The notes under the pieces are model-generated. The model was given only the letters and a program-made list of their open reading frames with translations, was not told where the DNA came from and searched no databases. From assembly GCA_903837305.1 (NCBI GenBank), contig CAILUB010000187.1, forward strand, positions 1 to 6,198: a stretch of 6,198 bases of DNA. The letters are read 5' to 3'. Shown here one piece after another: positions 4,390 to 6,198 of this stretch (the stretch's first letter is position 1; each line of letters opens with the position of its first letter). This DNA is from an uncultured Cytophagaceae bacterium (GTDB lineage Bacteria; Bacteroidota; Bacteroidia; Cytophagales; Spirosomataceae). A program made the position numbers and the translations under genes.

Positions 4390-6198
4390 TTATTTCGATA
4401 AAGTGATTTTCTTACGTAAACGATTCGATTTTTGATCCGGTGATTCTAGGTACAAGAGTGGTTTTAGCTCTCCTTTGGCCCAGGTATCAATTAAATCATC
4501 GTAATGACTACTACCCGGATTACCCGACTGACCTCCCGGATAAACGCCATATGCTTTTGGCTTGCCCTCTTTCGAAAGTTCCACCACTAGACGCCATGAA
4601 GGCCCCGTCTTCGTTGTAGTTGCATTCACAATGGTTCCTCCCCCACCAATCGGGATATTTAGGCGAGATAAGGCATCCATTCCAGGGATCAAGTGACGAA
4701 CTCCGGTTTGCTTGTGTTTGTACCATGCCCACTCAGGACCCTGCGGACCGTGTTGTTTCACCAAGGTATCCACATTCGCTTGCAATGACTTCATAACGAT
4801 ATCAGACATCGACTCCTTAGCCGGCGTCTTCGTATCATCCCACCAGCGGGCTGCAGGTTCCGATTTAATCAATTGAATGGTGCGATCCATGGATGGACGA
4901 CTCATAGGAACCTTTTCATCCGTAGAGAATTCATCATCCCAAAGGCAGTTCTGCAAAGTCACTACCCAGTTTTCAAAAATAGTGGCTCCCACCGACTCCG
5001 GGCTATTCACTAAATTCCAAGATTTTAAGGCAGCTAAAGCTTTCGATTGAGCCGCAGTAGGTGATTTCACTTGAGCGAAAAGCAGAGGCAGTAATTCGCG
5101 GGCACGGATGTTGAAGTTGTCGTTTTGGAGACCTCGTAAGGAATCCATCGTGATTTTTTCCATCACCGCCAGACGCTCATTGATGCGACGACCACGCTCA
5201 GACGGCGCATATTGCCAACCTAAATAATACGGATAAGAGGGGTCCGTTGAGAATTGATTCGCTGAACTCACGAATCCACGTTCCGGATTCTTCACATGCG
5301 GATTATGTGCCTGCGGAATAAATCCTTGCCAATCAGCTGCCGCGTCCGTTCCATCTAATAAATACTTGCCTTGCAGTTTCGACTTCAACGGAAACTTACC
5401 GTTCACCCATAATGCGATATCTCCTTCATTACTCGCAAAGACAAAGTTTTGTGCAGGAGCTGAATAGAAGGTCAAGGCCTTCTTGTAGTCCTCGTAATTT
5501 TTAGCACGGTTCAATTGATAGAAAGTCGTTAATTCTTGTGATTTCTCGTGTGCAATCCAACGCAAAGCGTGGCCTACCGGAATATTTGAACGGAATGGTT
5601 TTTCGTGTGATAAATAGACTACCGGACCGTGGTGTGTGAAGAAGATGGTATCGACCATATCTTTCTTGCCTTTGATCTTAAAGGTTTCGATGCGCATGGT
5701 CGTTTTCTTCCATTTGCCATCGTGCCAATATTCCTGTTTCGAGGCGTCTTTGAATTTCACTTGGTACCAGTCCAAAACGTCAGAACCCACGTTCGTTACA
5801 CCCCAAGCCACATTTTTATTGAATCCAATGATGACGTTAGGCGTTCCTGGCATGGTCGAACCATACACGTTAACGCCTGGTGCGACTAATTGCATTTGGT
5901 ACCAAATCGAAGGCAATGACAAGGTCAAGTGCGGGTCATTCGCTAAAATAGGTAAACCCGAAACCGTTTTGTTTCCGGAAACTGCCCAGTTATTTGAACC
6001 GATATTCGGATCTTTTTCTGGGGTAGTCATCGAGCTGCCTAAACCTGTAAAGTCAGCCGGTGCAGCTGGAATAGGCACAGGTTTAAAATCAACAGGAGAG
6101 CCTACCGGAATGATGGGGCTTTCTTGGAAATGATAGTTTGGAAATAAGTCTTCTGCTACCTCGCGGCCGTATTTGCGCAAGATGTTTGTCATCTTCAA
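4390..6198 (-). CDS. Penicillin acylase family (S45) Ntn-hydrolase, N-terminus outside window
   Basis: This gene encodes a secreted or periplasmic amidase that is made as one chain and cuts itself into alpha and beta subunits. The visible 602 codons hold the end of the alpha chain (GREVAEDLFPNY, then SPIIPV), a Pro-rich spacer and the whole beta chain. The new N-terminal nucleophile is the Ser of GSNNWAVSG, residue 68 of the visible part (codon 5997-5995), leaving a beta chain of 535 residues. Other family marks are LANDPHL (85-91), whose His takes the place of GlnB23 of E. coli penicillin G acylase as in acyl-homoserine-lactone acylases, then FNKNVAWGVT (126-135), THHGPVV (188-194) and AQNFVFASNEGD (249-260) with the oxyanion-hole Asn. 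The leading TTG codon at the window edge is internal: roughly 200 alpha-chain residues and a signal peptide should lie upstream. The substrate is unknown; penicillin, N-acyl-homoserine lactones and other acyl amides are all possible. Confidence 0.93.
   Translation of the reverse strand: MKMTNILRKYGREVAEDLFPNYHFQESPIIPVGSPVDFKPVPIPAAPADFTGLGSSMTTPEKDPNIGSNNWAVSGNKTVSGLPILANDPHLTLSLPSIWYQMQLVAPGVNVYGSTMPGTPNVIIGFNKNVAWGVTNVGSDVLDWYQVKFKDASKQEYWHDGKWKKTTMRIETFKIKGKKDMVDTIFFTHHGPVVYLSHEKPFRSNIPVGHALRWIAHEKSQELTTFYQLNRAKNYEDYKKALTFYSAPAQNFVFASNEGDIALWVNGKFPLKSKLQGKYLLDGTDAAADWQGFIPQAHNPHVKNPERGFVSSANQFSTDPSYPYYLGWQYAPSERGRRINERLAVMEKITMDSLRGLQNDNFNIRARELLPLLFAQVKSPTAAQSKALAALKSWNLVNSPESVGATIFENWVVTLQNCLWDDEFSTDEKVPMSRPSMDRTIQLIKSEPAARWWDDTKTPAKESMSDIVMKSLQANVDTLVKQHGPQGPEWAWYKHKQTGVRHLIPGMDALSRLNIPIGGGGTIVNATTTKTGPSWRLVVELSKEGKPKAYGVYPGGQSGNPGSSHYDDLIDTWAKGELKPLLYLESPDQKSNRLRKKITLSK

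Noticed and set aside
5629..6133. Plus-strand open frames opposite the penicillin acylase gene
   Set aside because: They mirror a well-supported S45 coding sequence on the other strand and show no recognisable domain, signal peptide or start context.

Overview
The window looks like chromosomal DNA from a member of the Bacteroidota, most likely the Cytophagales side; the genus cannot be read from it. The reasons are promoter -7 boxes of the TAnnTTTG type, almost no Shine-Dalgarno sequences, a TonB-dependent receptor under a cobalamin riboswitch, and the protein types and GC content (moderate, mid-40s by eye).

Left part (1-970). The 5' part of a BtuB-like TonB-dependent receptor gene runs leftward out of the window. 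It is preceded, also on the minus strand, by a Bacteroidota-type promoter (about 884-912), a canonical cobalamin riboswitch (about 711-877) and a leader of alternative hairpins (about 647-701). The first 96 codons of the receptor are unusual. Between the signal peptide and the TonB-box/plug region lies about 248 bp of degenerate 7-bp repeats, of three heptamer families, translated in frame as an extra segment of about 80 residues. This is the most unexpected item here.

Middle part (971-2858, plus strand). Three tightly packed genes, with 0- and 1-nt gaps, form an apparent operon: tag (3-methyladenine DNA glycosylase I), a single-domain family 2 glycosyltransferase resembling dolichol/polyprenol-phosphate mannose synthase, and hemJ (protoporphyrinogen IX oxidase, a membrane protein). 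The operon runs head-on into smpB with no intergenic base.

Right part (2859-6198, minus strand). In transcription order there is a penicillin acylase family (S45) Ntn-hydrolase, cut at its N-terminus by the window edge. Then come a four-helix small membrane protein of unknown function, a Skp/OmpH-like periplasmic chaperone with its own promoter, a strong intrinsic terminator, and smpB (tmRNA partner). The terminator ends only 6 nt before the smpB start codon, and a -7-like box lies at its upstream foot, so smpB must be made by read-through or from a promoter overlapping the terminator.

Most genes are ordinary housekeeping functions. B12 uptake and heme synthesis are both tetrapyrrole-related, but they are in separate divergent units and I see no evidence of a shared pathway beyond that. 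I see no CRISPR array, IS element, tRNA or rRNA.
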